64,000 nucleotides of DNA from Limimaricola pyoseonensis (GTDB lineage: Bacteria > Pseudomonadota > Alphaproteobacteria > Rhodobacterales > Rhodobacteraceae). Where the stretch lies: assembly GCF_900102015.1 (NCBI RefSeq), contig NZ_FNAT01000010.1, positions 1 to 64,000 of the forward strand, in the 5' to 3' direction. Shown here one piece after another: positions 34,119 through 41,439 of this stretch; the first letter of the stretch is position 1; each line of letters begins with the position of its first letter. The notes under the pieces were generated by a model, which had not been told where the DNA came from, ran no database searches, and saw only the letters and a list, made by a program, of their open reading frames with translations. The translations under genes were made by a program, and so were the position numbers.

Positions 34119-34445
34119 GTGAACAGGACCGAGTTCATCATCGCCACGGCGGTCATCCTCTTCGCCGCCTTCGCGCTGGGCTGGTTCGCCAGCTGGCTGG
34201 TGAACCGCTTCACCCGCGTCACCCGCGCCGATATCGGCGAGCTCGACCGCATGGCCCAGGCGCTGCACGAGGCCGAGGAGACCCGCGACCAGGCGATCAC
34301 CTATGCCGAGGACCGCGAAGCCGAGCTGACCGGCCAGATCAAGCAGTCCGAGGCCGAGCTGCGCGCCGCGATGGAGGCGCTGCGCGAGGCGCGCGGCGAG
34401 GCCGAGGAGCTGCGCGCCTGGATCGAGCGTCAGAACGCGGGCTGA
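34119..34445 (+). CDS. Small membrane-anchored coiled-coil protein, unknown
   Basis: 108 aa from a GTG start preceded by ACAGGAAC. One N-terminal TM (FIIATAVILFAAFALGWFAS, residues about 6-25) is followed by a long acidic coiled coil (DIGELDRMAQALHEAEETRD, onward to about 105). This is a bitopic inner-membrane protein, probably N-in, with its coiled coil in the cytoplasm by the positive-inside rule (RFTR after the helix). I know similar proteins only as uncharacterised Rhodobacteraceae genes. Just downstream of the OmpA-family gene. Confidence 0.78.
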   Translation: MNRTEFIIATAVILFAAFALGWFASWLVNRFTRVTRADIGELDRMAQALHEAEETRDQAITYAEDREAELTGQIKQSEAELRAAMEALREARGEAEELRAWIERQNAG

Positions 34446-34487
34446 GCCCCCTGCCATCCCGGCGCGATCCGGCATAGCCTGCGCGGC

Positions 34488-35273
34488 ATGGAATCGGCAC
34501 TGGATTACTGGCGCGCACGGGCGCTGCTCGACTGGCAGATCGAGATGGGCGCCGACGAGGCGATTCTCGACGCGCCGCTCGACCGCTACACCCTGACCGA
34601 TGCGCGCCCCGCCGCGGTGCCCGCCCCCGGCGCAGCCCCTGCCGTGGCGCCCCGCCCCGAGGCGCCCGACCCGGTCGAGCTGGCCCGCGCCGCCGCCGCC
34701 GCCGCCCCCGATCTCGAGGCGCTCGCCGCGGCGATGGACGCCTTCGAGCCCTGCGAGCTGCGGCGCGGCGCCCGCAGCACCGTCTTCGCCGCCGGCCGGG
34801 CCGGGGCGCGGGTGATGCTGCTGCTCGATCCGCCGCGCCGCGACGAGGACCGCGCCGGCGCGCCGGTCGCGGGCGCGGGCGCGGTGCTGCTCGAACGGAT
34901 GCTCGGCGCGATCGGGCTGTCGGCCGAGGCGCCCGACCTCGAAGGCGCGGTCTACATGGCCCCCGTGCTGCCCTGGCGCTCGCCGGGCGACCACGCGCCC
35001 GACCCCAAGGACCTGGCGATGATGCGCCCCTTCCTCGAACGCCATGTCGAGCTGGCCGGCCCGGACCTGCTGGTGGTGATGGGCTCTGTGGCCTGCGCGG
35101 CGCTGATGGATGGCGGCGGGCTGCACCGGCTGCGCGGCCGCTGGGCCGAGCTGATGGGCCGCCCGGCGCTGCCGATCTTCCCGCCCGCGCGGCTGCTGGC
35201 CGATCCGGCGCTCAAGCGCGAGGCCTGGGCCGACCTTCTGACGCTGCGCGCCCGGCTCGACCGGCCGCGCTGA
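34488..35273 (+). CDS. Uracil-DNA glycosylase-fold protein with degenerate active site
   Basis: 261 aa. The C-terminal 180 residues match family 4 UDG in layout: DEDRAGAPVAGAGAVLLERM, AVYMAPVLPWRSPGD, PDLLVVMGSVACAALM and RGRWAELMG. Key residues are gone. The GE-x-PG motif reads LLLDPPR (114-117). Only one expected Fe-S cysteine (C89) is clear, its CxxC partner being R92; the cysteine of the later kCRPP site is missing; and the HP motif reads FPP (231-233). Either it no longer removes uracil or it works by another mechanism. An Ala/Pro-rich N-terminal 70 residues is extra. An automated call would be uracil-DNA glycosylase. Confidence 0.8.
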   Translation: MESALDYWRARALLDWQIEMGADEAILDAPLDRYTLTDARPAAVPAPGAAPAVAPRPEAPDPVELARAAAAAAPDLEALAAAMDAFEPCELRRGARSTVFAAGRAGARVMLLLDPPRRDEDRAGAPVAGAGAVLLERMLGAIGLSAEAPDLEGAVYMAPVLPWRSPGDHAPDPKDLAMMRPFLERHVELAGPDLLVVMGSVACAALMDGGGLHRLRGRWAELMGRPALPIFPPARLLADPALKREAWADLLTLRARLDRPR

Positions 35274-35284
35274 CGGGAGACCGC

Positions 35285-35902
35285 ATGATCGACCCGCTCA
35301 CCCTCCTGGCCTTCGTGCCCGCCGCGCTGGCGCTGAACCTGACGCCCGGCGCGGACATGATGTTCTGCCTCGGCCAGGGCCTGCGTGGCGGGCCGCGCGC
35401 CGCGCTCGCCGCCGATGCCGGGATCGCGCTGGCGATCCTCGGCCATGTCACGCTGGCGGGCCTCGGGCTCGGCGCGGCGGTGGCGGCCCTGCCCTGGCTC
35501 TTCGACGCCATCCGCTGGGCCGGCGTGGCCTACCTGCTGTGGCTGGCCGTCGCCGCCCTGCGCGCGGGCGCCCCGGCCGCCGACCTCCCCGCCGTGCGAC
35601 CGGCCCGCGCCTTCCGGCAGGGGCTGGTCGTGAACCTCACCAACCCCAAGGTGATCCTGTTCGTGCTGGCCTTCCTGCCGCAGTTCACCGACCCGGCGCG
35701 GCCGCTGCTGGCGCAGTTCCTCGCGCTCGGCGCGGTGCTGGCCCTGGGCGGCCTGGTGGTCAACGGCGCGGTCGGCGTCTTCGCCGGCGGCGTCGGCCGG
35801 CGCCTGGCCGGCTCGGCCCGGTTCCAGCGCTGGCTCGGCTGGGTCTCGGCCTCGATCTTCGCCGGCCTCGCCGCCCGGCTCGCCCTCGTGCAGAAGGCCT
35901 GA
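35285..35902 (+). CDS. LysE/RhtB family amino acid exporter
   Basis: 205 aa with about six TM helices, LysE family. Signatures: LNLTPGADMMFCLGQGLRGG near residues 17-36 and RQGLVVNLTNPKVILFVLAF near 105-125. It would export an amino acid or derivative through the inner membrane. The substrate (threonine, homoserine, leucine or another) cannot be deduced. GGGAG precedes the ATG. It lies 11 nt after the UDG-like gene and 2 nt before moaB, so it is probably in the same transcript. Confidence 0.92.
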   Translation: MIDPLTLLAFVPAALALNLTPGADMMFCLGQGLRGGPRAALAADAGIALAILGHVTLAGLGLGAAVAALPWLFDAIRWAGVAYLLWLAVAALRAGAPAADLPAVRPARAFRQGLVVNLTNPKVILFVLAFLPQFTDPARPLLAQFLALGAVLALGGLVVNGAVGVFAGGVGRRLAGSARFQRWLGWVSASIFAGLAARLALVQKA

Positions 35903-35904
35903 GA

Positions 35905-36432
35905 ATGGATCGCGACTTCCTGCCCGTCCGCATCGCCGTGCTCACCGTGAGCGACAGCCGCAGCCGCGCCGACGACCGCTCCGGCGACACGCTGGAAGAG
36001 CGGTTGATCGCGGCCGGCCATCACCTCGCCGCGCGCAACATCCTGCCCGACGACCGCGCCGCCATCGCCGCGCGGCTGCGCGCATGGTGCGCCGACCCCG
36101 AGATCGACGTGGTGATCTCGACCGGCGGCACCGGGCTCACCGGGCGCGACGTGACGGTCGAGGCGCATCGCGATGTCTACGAGAAGGAGATCGACGCCTT
36201 CGGCACGGTGTTCACGATGGTGTCGATGGGCAAGATCGGCACCTCGGCGGTGCAGAGCCGCGCCACCGGCGGCGTGGCAAACGGCACCTATCTCTTCGCC
36301 CTGCCCGGCTCGCCCGGCGCCTGCCGCGACGCCTGGGACGAGATTCTGGAGAAGCAGCTCGACTACCGCCACAGGCCCTGCAACTTCGTCGAGATCATGC
36401 CGCGGCTCGACGAGCACCTGCGGCGCAAGTGA
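35905..36432 (+). CDS. moaB: Molybdenum cofactor biosynthesis protein B
   Basis: 175 aa, MogA/MoaB fold. VRIAVLTVSDSRSRADDRSG opens it, and the molybdopterin-binding motif VISTGGTGLTGRDVTVEA lies near residues 70-87. FALPGSPGACRDAWDEIL follows. It adenylylates molybdopterin or assists its insertion. MobA, a later step, is at 53354. The start lies 2 nt after the LysE stop, and its stop abuts the stop of the convergent DsbD-alpha gene with no spacer. Confidence 0.95.
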   Translation: MDRDFLPVRIAVLTVSDSRSRADDRSGDTLEERLIAAGHHLAARNILPDDRAAIAARLRAWCADPEIDVVISTGGTGLTGRDVTVEAHRDVYEKEIDAFGTVFTMVSMGKIGTSAVQSRATGGVANGTYLFALPGSPGACRDAWDEILEKQLDYRHRPCNFVEIMPRLDEHLRRK

Positions 36433-37230
36433 TCAGGCGGCCGGGCAGCCGCTGATCTCGACCGCGCGGCCGCCGCCCAGCACCGTGAGCGTCAGCGCCG
36501 AACGGTCGAGCGCCACGCCCTGCCCGCCGGCATGGCCGATCTCGGTGGTCGCCACCAGGCGCCCGCCCTCGCGCCGCACCCGTGCCGGCGTGGTCCAGAG
36601 CGCCGGGTCGCCGGTCTCGACCACCACGGTCTCCTCGGCGCCGAGCGGCGGAAGCGCCAGCGTCGCGGTCAGCGCCAGCCCCCTTTCCGACGGCCGGACG
36701 GCGCAGGTCGCGGCGTCGAGCCCCGCCTCGGCGGGCGTCATCGGCCGGTCGGCCAGCGCCACCGACAGCGAAGCGTCGCGATCGGCGCTGACCGGCAGGT
36801 CGGCCGCGAAATCGAGCGAGACCGGCACGCAGACCTCCTCGCAGACGCCGATGTCGAGCCGGCCGCGCATCCGCGCCGGCGCGCCCGGCGCGGCGGGCGT
36901 AAGCTCGACCGGGATCGTCACCTGCTCGGCATAGCCGATGGATTCGTAGCCGCTCTGCTCGAACACCTCCGGCACCGGCCAGTGGAAGCGCACGCTCGCC
37001 ACGTTCTCCGATCCGGTCCAGTCCACCTCCGGCGGAATGCCCGCCTCGCCCGGCGCGCGCCAGTAGGTCTTCCAGCCCGGCGCCATGGTCAGCCGGAACC
37101 CGGCCATGTGGGTGCCGGTCTCGGTGCGCCAGCCCGGCAGCACGTCGAGGCGGACGATCTGGTCGGCGGGGCCGGCAAGGGCGGGGCCGCAGGCCAGCGC
37201 GGCGGCGAGAAGCGGGGCGAATTGTCTCAT
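36433..37230 (-). CDS. Stand-alone DsbD N-terminal (alpha) domain protein, exported
   Basis: 265 aa. A signal peptide (MRQFAPLLAAALACGPALAG) precedes one periplasmic immunoglobulin-like DsbD-alpha/ScsB-type domain. The redox pair is C130 and C134 in DIGVCEEVCVPV. The DsbD membrane (beta) and thioredoxin (gamma) domains are absent. C197 region and a C-terminal ISGCPAA cysteine are extra. It probably relays electrons in periplasmic thiol reduction, receiving them from a CcdA/ScsB-like partner encoded elsewhere. Divergent from yqgE. Confidence 0.85.
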   Translation of the reverse strand: MRQFAPLLAAALACGPALAGPADQIVRLDVLPGWRTETGTHMAGFRLTMAPGWKTYWRAPGEAGIPPEVDWTGSENVASVRFHWPVPEVFEQSGYESIGYAEQVTIPVELTPAAPGAPARMRGRLDIGVCEEVCVPVSLDFAADLPVSADRDASLSVALADRPMTPAEAGLDAATCAVRPSERGLALTATLALPPLGAEETVVVETGDPALWTTPARVRREGGRLVATTEIGHAGGQGVALDRSALTLTVLGGGRAVEISGCPAA

Positions 37231-37338
37231 GGCACGGGTGTGCCCCTGCGCGTGATCAAAGGGAAGTCACGTCGGCGCGAGAGGCCCGCTCGGGCCCGCC
37301 GGCGTTCACGCCGCCGCGACGAAGCCTGCCCCCGGCCC

Positions 37339-37359
37339 TTGATCGCGCCTGCCGCAGGC
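37339..37359 (+). promoter_or_regulatory. Weak promoter-like element and dyad before yqgE
   Basis: TTGATC (37339-37344) is followed by a perfect dyad GCCTGC C GCAGGC (37347-37359) in the divergent gap between the DsbD-alpha and yqgE genes. No good -10 is visible, so it may be an operator only. Confidence 0.3.
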
Positions 37360-37373
37360 CACATTGTTGAATC

Positions 37374-37943
37374 ATGAAAGCCCTGAACGCAGACCTGAGC
37401 GGCAAGCTGCTGATCGCCATGCCCGGCATGGGCGATCCGCGCTTCGACCATGCGGTGATCTTCATCTGCGCCCATTCCGAGGACGGCGCGATGGGGCTGA
37501 TCGTCAACAAGCCGGCGACCGAGGTGCGGTTCTCCGACCTGCTCGACCAGCTCGGCATCTCGCCCGATCCGGGCCTGCGCGACATCCGCGTGCATATCGG
37601 CGGCCCGGTCGAGGAGAGCCGCGGCTTCGTGCTGCATTCGACCGACTATGAATCCGAGCAGGGCACGCTGCAGGTCGACGAGGGCACCGCCATGACCGCG
37701 ACGCTCGACGTGCTCGAGGAGATCGCGCATGGGCGCGGGCCGAAATCCTCGCTGCTGGCGCTGGGCTATGCCGGCTGGGGGCCGGGCCAGCTCGAGGACG
37801 AGATCGCCCAGAACGGCTGGCTGATCGGCGAGGCGCAGCACGCCGTGGTCTTCGGCCGCGCCAACGAGCACAAGTGGACCGCCGCGCTCAAGGGCATCGG
37901 CATCGACCCGCTGACCCTGTCCTCGACCTCCGGCACGGCCTGA
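37374..37943 (+). CDS. YqgE/AlgH family protein (UPF0301)
   Basis: 189 aa. It begins [20 protein letters not shown], with [20 protein letters not shown] at about 23-42 and the [17 protein letters not shown] segment, the family hallmarks. [20 protein letters not shown] is the conserved C-terminal block. Cytoplasmic, widely conserved, biochemical role unknown despite the AlgH name from alginate regulation. Followed by a compound AT-rich palindrome that probably terminates it. Confidence 0.93.
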   Translation: MKALNADLSGKLLIAMPGMGDPRFDHAVIFICAHSEDGAMGLIVNKPATEVRFSDLLDQLGISPDPGLRDIRVHIGGPVEESRGFVLHSTDYESEQGTLQVDEGTAMTATLDVLEEIAHGRGPKSSLLALGYAGWGPGQLEDEIAQNGWLIGEAQHAVVFGRANEHKWTAALKGIGIDPLTLSSTSGTA

Positions 37944-37980
37944 CCTTCGAGCGGCGCGCCCGGCCCCGGCCGGTCGCCTT

Positions 37981-38035
37981 GCGTATTTTCGGAGAAAAGT
38001 AGACCTCTCTGGACTACTTTTCTCTTCAAATACGC
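37981..38035. terminator. AT-rich compound palindrome (bidirectional terminator or intergenic repeat)
   Basis: Nested inverted repeats: outer GCGTATTT (37981-37988) / AAATACGC (38028-38035) and inner GAGAAAAGTAG (37992-38002) / CTACTTTTCTC (38014-38024) around a short loop. It lies between the convergent yqgE and TlpA-type genes. In so GC-rich a genome a 55-bp AT-rich palindrome is conspicuous. It has A/T-rich flanks suitable for termination either way and looks like a dispersed intergenic repeat unit of this lineage. Confidence 0.65.
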
Positions 38036-38048
38036 AGATCCCGCCCTG

Positions 38049-38606
38049 TCAGCCCTCCTGCCCTTCGGCGATCAGCGCCTCGACGATGGCTCGCGCGCTG
38101 TCGGAGGACCAGTCCGCCTCGCCCTGCAGCCGGGCGATCTCCTGCCCCTCGGCGTCGAGGATCAGCGTCACCGGCAGGCCGAGCACGCCCAGATCGCGCG
38201 CCAGCGTCTGGCGCGGGTCCTTGTGGCGCGGCAGGCTCTCGGCGCCGATCTCGGTCAGGAAACGCTCCATCCCGGCCGGGTCGTTGCGGCCGGTGGCGAT
38301 GGTCACGACCTCGAAATCGTCGCCGCCGTATTCGTCCTGCAGCGCGGCGAGCTGCGGCATCTCCACCCGGCAGGGCGCGCACCACGTGGCCCAGAAGTTC
38401 ACCAGCACCGGCTTGCCCTCGAACTCGGCCAGCGTCATCTCCGTGCCGTCCTCGGCCTCGAAGGCCACGTCCGAGCCGGGCTGCGGTTCGGCATGCACGG
38501 CGAGCTTGCGCATGTCGCCCTCGCGCAGCGCCTCGAGCGCCGCGGGGTCCGCGTTTGCAAGGCTCACTGACGCCATGTAAAGACCGATGAGAACGACGCT
38601 GCGCAT
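38049..38606 (-). CDS. TlpA-family periplasmic thioredoxin
   Basis: 185 aa. A signal peptide ([17 protein letters not shown]) and a thioredoxin fold with WCAPC (C76, C79) in [19 protein letters not shown] and the cis-Pro region [15 protein letters not shown]. TlpA/ResA/CcmG-type oxidoreductases reduce cysteines of cytochrome c or the copper sites of cytochrome oxidase. No lipobox, so soluble or signal-anchored. AAGGGAAG precedes the ATG. Divergent from argH, an arrangement common in this group. The DsbD-alpha protein encoded nearby is a plausible redox partner (inference). Confidence 0.92.
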   Translation of the reverse strand: MRSVVLIGLYMASVSLANADPAALEALREGDMRKLAVHAEPQPGSDVAFEAEDGTEMTLAEFEGKPVLVNFWATWCAPCRVEMPQLAALQDEYGGDDFEVVTIATGRNDPAGMERFLTEIGAESLPRHKDPRQTLARDLGVLGLPVTLILDAEGQEIARLQGEADWSSDSARAIVEALIAEGQEG

Positions 38607-38630
38607 GTGACTTCCCTTAAGGACCAAGTG

Positions 38631-40019
38631 ATGACCGAGAGCTCCAACGCGATGTGGGGCGGCCGTTTCGCCGCCGGGCCGGATGCGATCATGGAGGCGA
38701 TCAACGCCTCGATCGGCTACGACCGGCGACTGGCGCCGCAGGACATCGAAGGGTCCCGGGCCCATGCCGCGATGCTCGCGGCGCAGGGCATCATCGACGC
38801 TAAGGATGCGGAAGAGATCAGGAAAGGCCTTCTCACGGTCTTGTCAGAGATCGAAGGCGGCAGCTTCGAGTTCTCGACCGCGCTCGAGGACATCCACATG
38901 AACGTCGAGGCCCGCCTCAAGCAGCTGATCGGCGAGCCGGCGGGCCGGCTGCACACCGCGCGCTCGCGCAACGACCAGGTCGCGACCGACCTGCGGCTAT
39001 GGGTGCGCGACCAGTGCGACGCCGCCGACGCGGCGCTGAAGGCGCTGATCGAGGCGCTGCTCGGCCAGGCCGAGACCGGCGCCGACTGGGTGATGCCCGG
39101 CTTCACCCACCTGCAGACCGCGCAGCCGGTGACCTGGGGCCACCACATGATGGCCTATGTCGAGATGTTCGCCCGCGACCGGGCGCGCTTCGCAAATGCC
39201 CGCGCGCTGATGAACGAAAGCCCCTTGGGCGCCGCCGCGCTCGCCGGCACCTCCTTCCCGATCGACCGCGAGGCGACCGCGAAGGCGCTCGGCTTCGACC
39301 GGCCGATGGCCAACAGCCTCGACGCCGTGTCGGACCGCGACTTCGCGCTCGAGTTCCTGTCGGCCGCGACGATCTGCGCCATGCACCTGTCGCGGCTCTC
39401 CGAAGAGCTGGTGATCTGGTCCTCGGCGCAGTTCCGCTTCGTGGCGATGTCGGATCGTTGGTCGACCGGCTCCTCGATCATGCCGCAGAAGCGCAATCCC
39501 GACGCCGCCGAGCTGATCCGCGCCAAGATCGGCCGGATCATGGGCGCCAACGTGGCGCTGCTCACGGTGATGAAGGGCCTGCCGCTCGCCTATGGCAAGG
39601 ACATGCAGGAGGACAAGGAGCAGGTCTTCGACGCCGCCGACAACCTGATGCTGTCGCTGGCCGCGATGACCGGCATGGTGGCCGACATGACCGGCAACCC
39701 CGAGCCGATGCGCGCCGCCGCGGCCTCGGGCTTCTCGACCGCGACCGACCTTGCCGACTGGCTGGTGCGCGAGTTGGGCCTGCCCTTCCGCGACGCGCAT
39801 CACGTCACCGGGTCGCTGGTGGCGCGCGCCGAGGAGAAGGGCTGCGACCTGCCGGAGCTTTCGCTCGAGGACATGCAGGCCGTGCATGAGGGCATCACCG
39901 AGGACGTATTCGGTGTGCTGACGGTCGAGAACTCGGTCGCCTCGCGCAGCGCCTATGGCGGCACCGCGCCCGACAACGTGCGCGCCCAGATCGCCCGCTG
40001 GCGCGAGGCGCTGCGGTGA
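38631..40019 (+). CDS. argH: Argininosuccinate lyase
   Basis: 462 aa, fumarase/aspartase superfamily; splits argininosuccinate to arginine and fumarate. The superfamily signature is [19 protein letters not shown] near residues 278-296; [20 protein letters not shown] and [10 protein letters not shown] complete the active site. The start [13 protein letters not shown] at 38631 has AAGGA 8 nt upstream; a GTG at 38607 is less likely. The first gene of a tightly coupled run leading toward lysA: its TGA overlaps the GTG of a small lipoprotein. Confidence 0.97.
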   Translation: MTESSNAMWGGRFAAGPDAIMEAINASIGYDRRLAPQDIEGSRAHAAMLAAQGIIDAKDAEEIRKGLLTVLSEIEGGSFEFSTALEDIHMNVEARLKQLIGEPAGRLHTARSRNDQVATDLRLWVRDQCDAADAALKALIEALLGQAETGADWVMPGFTHLQTAQPVTWGHHMMAYVEMFARDRARFANARALMNESPLGAAALAGTSFPIDREATAKALGFDRPMANSLDAVSDRDFALEFLSAATICAMHLSRLSEELVIWSSAQFRFVAMSDRWSTGSSIMPQKRNPDAAELIRAKIGRIMGANVALLTVMKGLPLAYGKDMQEDKEQVFDAADNLMLSLAAMTGMVADMTGNPEPMRAAAASGFSTATDLADWLVRELGLPFRDAHHVTGSLVARAEEKGCDLPELSLEDMQAVHEGITEDVFGVLTVENSVASRSAYGGTAPDNVRAQIARWREALR

Positions 40020-40156
40020 GACCGGCGCTCGTGGCGCTGCTCCTGCTCGCCGGCTGCGGCGCCGAGGCCCCGCCCGAGCGGGCCGGGGCGACGCTGGATT
40101 ACGGCGCCACGGGCCCCGGCCGGACGCTGGGCGGCCTGGGCGAGGCGCGGCCGTGA
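40016..40156 (+). CDS. 46-residue lipoprotein between argH and DUF2834 gene
   Basis: A GTG start overlaps the argH stop (GTGA), and the TGA overlaps the GTG of the next gene. The sequence is a compact lipoprotein: [20 protein letters not shown], with lipobox LLAGC placing the lipidated Cys at residue 14. A 32-residue Gly/Pro-rich tail follows. Small lipoproteins near argH/lysA are common in proteobacteria (LptM/YifL type), but the GPLYFPP motif of LptM is missing. Outer- or inner-membrane anchored; function unknown. Confidence 0.65.
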   Translation: MRPALVALLLLAGCGAEAPPERAGATLDYGATGPGRTLGGLGEARP

Positions 40157-40458
40157 GGTGGTTCTGGCTGGCGCTGGCGGTCTGGGGCGCGCTGCACCCG
40201 ATGCGCTGGTCGATCGCGTGGTTCGCGCAGAACGGCTATTCCTGGGACGGTCTGCTGGCCGCCTGGGGCGCCAATCTCGCCACCAAGGCGCTGGCCTGGG
40301 AGCTGGTGATCGCCGCGATCACGCTGATCGCCTGGATCCTCGTCGAGGTCCGGGTGCGGCGCAACTGGGAGGCGCTGCTGGCGATCCCCGCCACCGCCCT
40401 GATCGGCGTCGGCTGCGGCCTGCCGCTGTTTCTGTTCCTGCGCACCCGGCCGATCTAG
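40153..40458 (+). CDS. DUF2834 family membrane protein
   Basis: 101 aa from a GTG that overlaps the preceding stop. Three hydrophobic helices: WFWLALAVWGALHPMRWSI, ELVIAAITLIAWILVEVRVR (about 55-74) and ATALIGVGCGLPLFLFLRTR (about 80-99). The HPMRW start, the central helix with W-x-x-x-E, and the final G-x-G-x-x-LPLFL-x-x-R fit DUF2834. Function unknown. Third gene of the argH unit. Confidence 0.75.
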   Translation: MRWFWLALAVWGALHPMRWSIAWFAQNGYSWDGLLAAWGANLATKALAWELVIAAITLIAWILVEVRVRRNWEALLAIPATALIGVGCGLPLFLFLRTRPI

Positions 40459-40482
40459 CCGGGCTCGTTTGATCGGGTCCAT

Positions 40483-41310
40483 CTAGTCGGGCCTGGTCGC
40501 GCTCAGCACCGCCAGCGGCATCGCCACCTGCCAGCCGGTCTCGGTCTGCGGCTGCAACCGCACCGCCGCGATCGAGCCGGCGAGGATCGCCGCCACCCGT
40601 TCGCGCGGCTGGTCGCGCAGCAGCATCGAGACCGCGACCGTGCCGGTCGAGAAGGCCTCGAACAGCTGGTCGGGCGATTCGATCTCGAGCACCGCCTTCA
40701 ACCGCTCGATGCCCTCGTAGCGCAGCCCCGCCTCCGCGATCAGCGGCTCGGCCTCGGCCGGGCGGGCAAAGCGGTTCAGGTCCGGCTGCTTCGGGATCAG
40801 GCCGGGTTCGGCATGTTCGCGGATCGGCCCCAAGATGGCGGCGAAGGCCGGCGAGGCCTCCGGCCCGACCCAAGCCGACATCGCGAAGCGCCCGCCCGGC
40901 CGCAGCACCCGCGCCACCTCGGCCAGCGCGCGCGGCTGGTCCGGCAGATGCGGGATGCCCAGCGAGCACAGCACCGCGTCGAAGCGGCCCGCGTCGAAGG
41001 GCAGGTCCTGCGCGTCGCCCAGGTGATACTCGGCCCGCGGCGCGTTGGCCCGCGCCGCCTCGAGCATCGTCTCGGAGAAGTCGAGCGCCACGACATGCGC
41101 GCCGGTCGCGCGCAGCATCCGCGTCATCGCGCCCTGGCCGCAGCACAGGTCGAGCACCTCCTGGTGCGGCCGCGGATCGGCGATCTCGACCAGCCGCCGC
41201 GCCCCCACCTCGGCGGCGGGCCCGAACCAGTGCCGGAAGGCGGCCGCGATCCCGGCGCTCGACCAGCCTTCGCGCTCGCGCTCCGCGAATGTCGCGTAGT
41301 CGCCCATCAT
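40483..41310 (-). CDS. Class I SAM-dependent methyltransferase
   Basis: 275 aa, UbiE/Coq5-like Rossmann methyltransferase. Motif I is EVLDLCCGQGAMTRMLRATG (residues about 49-68), post-I VALDFSETMLEAARAN, and motif II/III FDAVLCSLGIPHLPDQPRAL. The C-terminal part (TGTVAVSMLLRDQPRERVAA) resembles small-molecule methyltransferases of unknown substrate. A second ATG one codon on is an alternative start. Lies alone between convergent DUF2834 and divergent lysA. Confidence 0.85.
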   Translation of the reverse strand: MMGDYATFAEREREGWSSAGIAAAFRHWFGPAAEVGARRLVEIADPRPHQEVLDLCCGQGAMTRMLRATGAHVVALDFSETMLEAARANAPRAEYHLGDAQDLPFDAGRFDAVLCSLGIPHLPDQPRALAEVARVLRPGGRFAMSAWVGPEASPAFAAILGPIREHAEPGLIPKQPDLNRFARPAEAEPLIAEAGLRYEGIERLKAVLEIESPDQLFEAFSTGTVAVSMLLRDQPRERVAAILAGSIAAVRLQPQTETGWQVAMPLAVLSATRPD

Positions 41311-41362
41311 CCCCCCGCCCTAGGCGGTTCCCGGCCATGATCATAACATGCCGGGCGGCCCG

Positions 41363-41395
41363 CCGCGACAATCGCGGGGGTTGGGATCACCAACC
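41363..41395 (+). promoter_or_regulatory. Tandem hairpins in the lysA leader
   Basis: Two small perfect stems side by side: CCGCGA CAA TCGCGG (41363-41377) and GGTTGG GATCA CCAACC (41379-41395), 45 nt before the TTG start of lysA. They could be operators or a leader structure. They do not look like the lysine riboswitch, which is much longer. Confidence 0.35.
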
Positions 41396-41439
41396 GATCT
41401 GTTAAGACCCGAGCCGGAATCTGCAGCGGAGCGCCAGCC

